The position numbers and the translations under genes were made by a program. From positions 82,965 to 146,964 of the forward strand of contig JBNGIO010005977.1 in NCBI GenBank assembly GCA_049999805.1: a stretch of DNA of 64,000 bases. Direction: 5' to 3'. The notes under the pieces are model-generated. The model was not told the DNA's origin, did no database searches, and saw nothing but the letters and a program-made list of their open reading frames with translations. This document shows, piece after piece, positions 61,897 to 64,000 of the stretch. The DNA is from Folioceros fuciformis (lineage: Eukaryota; Anthocerotophyta; Anthocerotopsida; Anthocerotales). How positions within the stretch are numbered: the stretch's first letter is position 1; the number at the start of each line of letters is the position of its first letter.

Positions 61897-62487
61897 CATC
61901 ATAGATCAAGCAGTCAGCTTTCCAGGTTTTGAGGCTCTGGTTCCTTGTGCAATTCTGTTTTGTCAGCTGTACAACTTGTAGACCACCTATTCCTCCTTTA
62001 CCAGCGTCCACAATGCGTTGAGAAAAGACATTGCAGCCACGACGAATCCACCGTACCGAGTTCTTGTGCAATTTGAGCTTCAGGGAGAGAGCAGGATAGC
62101 AAATCAGGCTTGAGCTGCGCTAACGTTCGACATGGCCCACGGTTTCTTGTACATGAGGTCGGGTGCAAGCATGGGGATGATGGTGCTTTGACCCTGCTGA
62201 CTGTCTAACGGCATGCGCAATGTGGAATCTTGTTTGTATTCTTCGCGTGAAGAGGACACGGCATTTCAAGTGCCCACTGATGTCGTCCGCATTGTTTTGG
62301 AACCATGTCCAGTAACCGGGCACAGAATTCCTGGTTTATTCGATCGTATTCGGATTTGAAAGTTGAATTCAGCCTGGCTCAGAAACCCTAAGCCCTACAG
62401 AGGAAACGGAGAGAACGAGAACCCTGGCCATTGCCAGTCTTCAACGCTTCAGAGCCTTGGGGATTCCAGTAGTTCTACTATCATTGG
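61897..62487. other. 3' flank of FTSHI2-like gene; no gene seen
   Basis: No convincing frame. AAACCCTAAGCCCTA at 62383 is telo-box-like but is not linked to a gene I can define. Confidence 0.4.
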
Positions 62488-63277
62488 TCAGGTTACAAGG
62501 ACGATGGAACTGCTAGAGCCGAATGAGAACCCGACATAGTCTAGTTGCGGATCCGTGTCAAGCGATCTGGCACTGAACTCGTAGTTCACATCGACAGGGA
62601 CGTGTGCTACTACCTCCACTTTGTGGAACGAACCTTCCCATCGTGGTCGGCTGGAAGCTGAGCTCAGAAACAGTGGGAAAGAGGAAACGGAGAGCAGTGG
62701 ATCCCTCCTGCGTCCAGACGAGAGCAAAGGATTATTATGCAGATCCAGGGGAGAAGGTGCATGATCACGAAAGAGTGTGTAAACTGATCGATCTCCACAA
62801 ACTTGCAGTCATTCCTGGATGCATAATTAGAAAAATGACAGCCATGCACCCTGGCAAAAGTCTGCAGATTGCGTGCACAGTTAGACACATTGGGTCGTGC
62901 ATACACGCAGACATTGAGTCGGATCAGTCCACTGTGTAGACAAAGAGTACACTGCTGCGGTATGGCCTGGTTGGGTTGACGGCCCAGCTAACCGCATGCG
63001 CCTTCGCGTACAAAATCCCCTTGAAACATGCTTTCTGGCTCCTCCCTTGCAACCGATCAAGAGCTTCCTCTGTATCCGAGCCACAACTTTGGCACATGAC
63101 GTGAACCTCCGCAGTCAAGAGCCCATAATGGCGAATGGCCACGGGCATGGGGTGCTTATCAGAAGAATCAAGCGTCAGAGAGTCGAGGACGTCTGTGAAA
63201 GTCTCACCCAGGGATCGGATTTTCGAGCCAGGAATGACAAAAACAGCTCGAAACTCCAAAACAAGATAGTTTCTCAC
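62488..63277 (-). other. possible unrecognised gene or exons between FTSHI2 and SF3A1
   Basis: Two minus-strand segments have a protein-like composition: about 63277-62924 (up to 118 codons, including LVLEFRAVFVIPGSKIRSLG and MPVAIRHYGLLTAEVHVMC) and about 62660-62488 (KVEVVAHVPVDVNYEFSARS, ending SSSIVLVT). The first begins right after an AAG|GTGAGA donor-like sequence rather than at an ATG. I recognise no family and could not build a joined model, so this may be chance. Confidence 0.25.
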
Positions 63278-63491
63278 CTTTAGAAAGAATCGACCTGGAG
63301 TATTGCCAATACTGCTGTCAGAGGTTCAGTAAGACACACGGGCCAGCCCACGTTCTAGGTGCTTGGACCATGATTTCTAGGGGATGAAAGATGGTCAGGC
63401 AAACACAAGCCAACGTGTGTTAGAAACGCTTCAGGTAACCTTTTTACTGGTACAGGAACTTGGACATCATCCATCATTCAACTGCTACGCA

Positions 63492-64000
63492 TCATCTCTT
63501 TCTACCACCACGCTCCTTCAGGCCTAGAGAGACCGTCTCCCCTGGACCCACATTGTAGAACGCCAAAGAGGCACTGTCTTTGAGCACATTCGAGTGGAAG
63601 GACAACTTCTGCTTGTTGGCTGCTAAAGATAACTCACTGCCAATTTTCTCCTTCAGGCTGCCGACTGTTTCAGCTAGTGACTGAATGGTCAAATCCAGAA
63701 ATTGCCCCTTCAAATTGCTGTCTCCCTCCACTGTAGGGACCGAGACCACAATCCGGACAGCTCCCTGCAACCAAATGCAATATGTTATGGTGACTTACCA
63801 AATAAGCTTCAAACCCAACACAAAAACAAAAACAGGAGAGACGTATGGCCAAATCCAGTGGGACGCCTAAAACGATGGTGCGATGCAAAAGGGCATGAGA
63901 ATTAAGTACCGGATGCTGAGCAAGCCACTGGTCCTCTGGGATAGTATCATCCACTTTCTGCCTCTTGGGTTCAGGCTCGTCTGGGGGAGGTGGTGGATCT
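63492..64000 (-). CDS. SF3A1: splicing factor 3A subunit 1 (SF3A1/SF3a120), C-terminal part
   Basis: Partial: the gene runs off the right edge of the window. Minus-strand exons: from beyond 64000 to 63910, then 63764-63492 (donor CCG|GTACTT, acceptor TTGGTTGCAG; phase 0). SF3A1 is a U2 snRNP subunit that acts in branch-site recognition and contacts U1 stem-loop 4 RNA through its ubiquitin-like domain. The first segment is Pro-rich and basic (PPPPPDEPEPKRQK), then DTIPEDQWLAQHP, matching the plant linker before the ubiquitin-like fold. The last exon is that fold: GAVRIVVSVP, LDLTIQSLAETVGSLKEKI, ANKQKLSF, LKDSASLAFYNVGPGE, ending in the family-specific KERGGRKR, whose basic end binds RNA. SURP domains lie outside the window. 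Confidence 0.95.

Noticed and set aside
62604-62939. Plus-strand 111-codon frame
   Set aside because: No family resemblance, and it overlaps minus-strand segments that look at least as protein-like.

Overview
This window is nuclear DNA of a green plant (streptophyte). Spliced genes with GT-AG introns encode plant-type proteins: a plastid FtsH-like ATPase (FTSHI2), a FOUR LIPS/MYB88-type MYB, F-box SKIP8, plant/fungal-type tRNA ligase, pectin methylesterase and SF3A1 with its terminal ubiquitin-like domain. A complete MAPK15/ERK7-type kinase, a family tied to basal bodies and cilia, together with short introns points to a seedless plant with flagellate sperm (bryophyte, lycophyte, fern or charophyte). 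The species cannot be named from the sequence. Three scaffold gaps of 100 N and one of 10 N show a draft assembly.

Layout. 1-12 kb is nested, decayed retrotransposon sequence: a Ty3/gypsy pol region, then a Ty1/copia element (about 5041-9915) lying between two parts of an unrecognised gag-like coding region. 12-14.3 kb has no recognisable gene. 14.3-15.7 kb is a five-exon pectin methylesterase whose catalytic nucleophile Asp is replaced by Asn. 17.6-21.2 kb is tRNA ligase. 22.2-22.7 kb is an 18-bp minisatellite. 23.3-36.6 kb is the gene-rich core: SKIP8 (-), FLP/MYB88-like (-), prohibitin (+), an FMC1-like LYR protein (-), a MAPK15-like kinase (+) and a RING/coiled-coil protein (-). 37.2-39.8 kb is a pogo/Tigger DNA transposon carrying two gaps. 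42.6-52.3 kb is a long decayed LINE on the minus strand. 52.6-56 kb holds PIF/Harbinger remnants and several tandem repeats. 56.6-61.9 kb is the 16-exon FTSHI2 gene. The window ends inside SF3A1 (-).

The host genes are not an operon or cluster. They serve mitochondria (prohibitin, FMC1-like), plastid (FTSHI2), RNA processing (tRNA ligase, SF3A1), ubiquitin ligation (SKIP8, RING), cell-division control (FLP-like) and probably cilia (MAPK15-like). FLP-like and prohibitin are head to head. MAPK15-like and RING, and FTSHI2 and SF3A1, are tail to tail. I derived exon models by hand from splice sites, reading-frame continuity and remembered family sequences. All spliced models given keep frame from first to last exon; the one weak junction is the start of PME exon 4.
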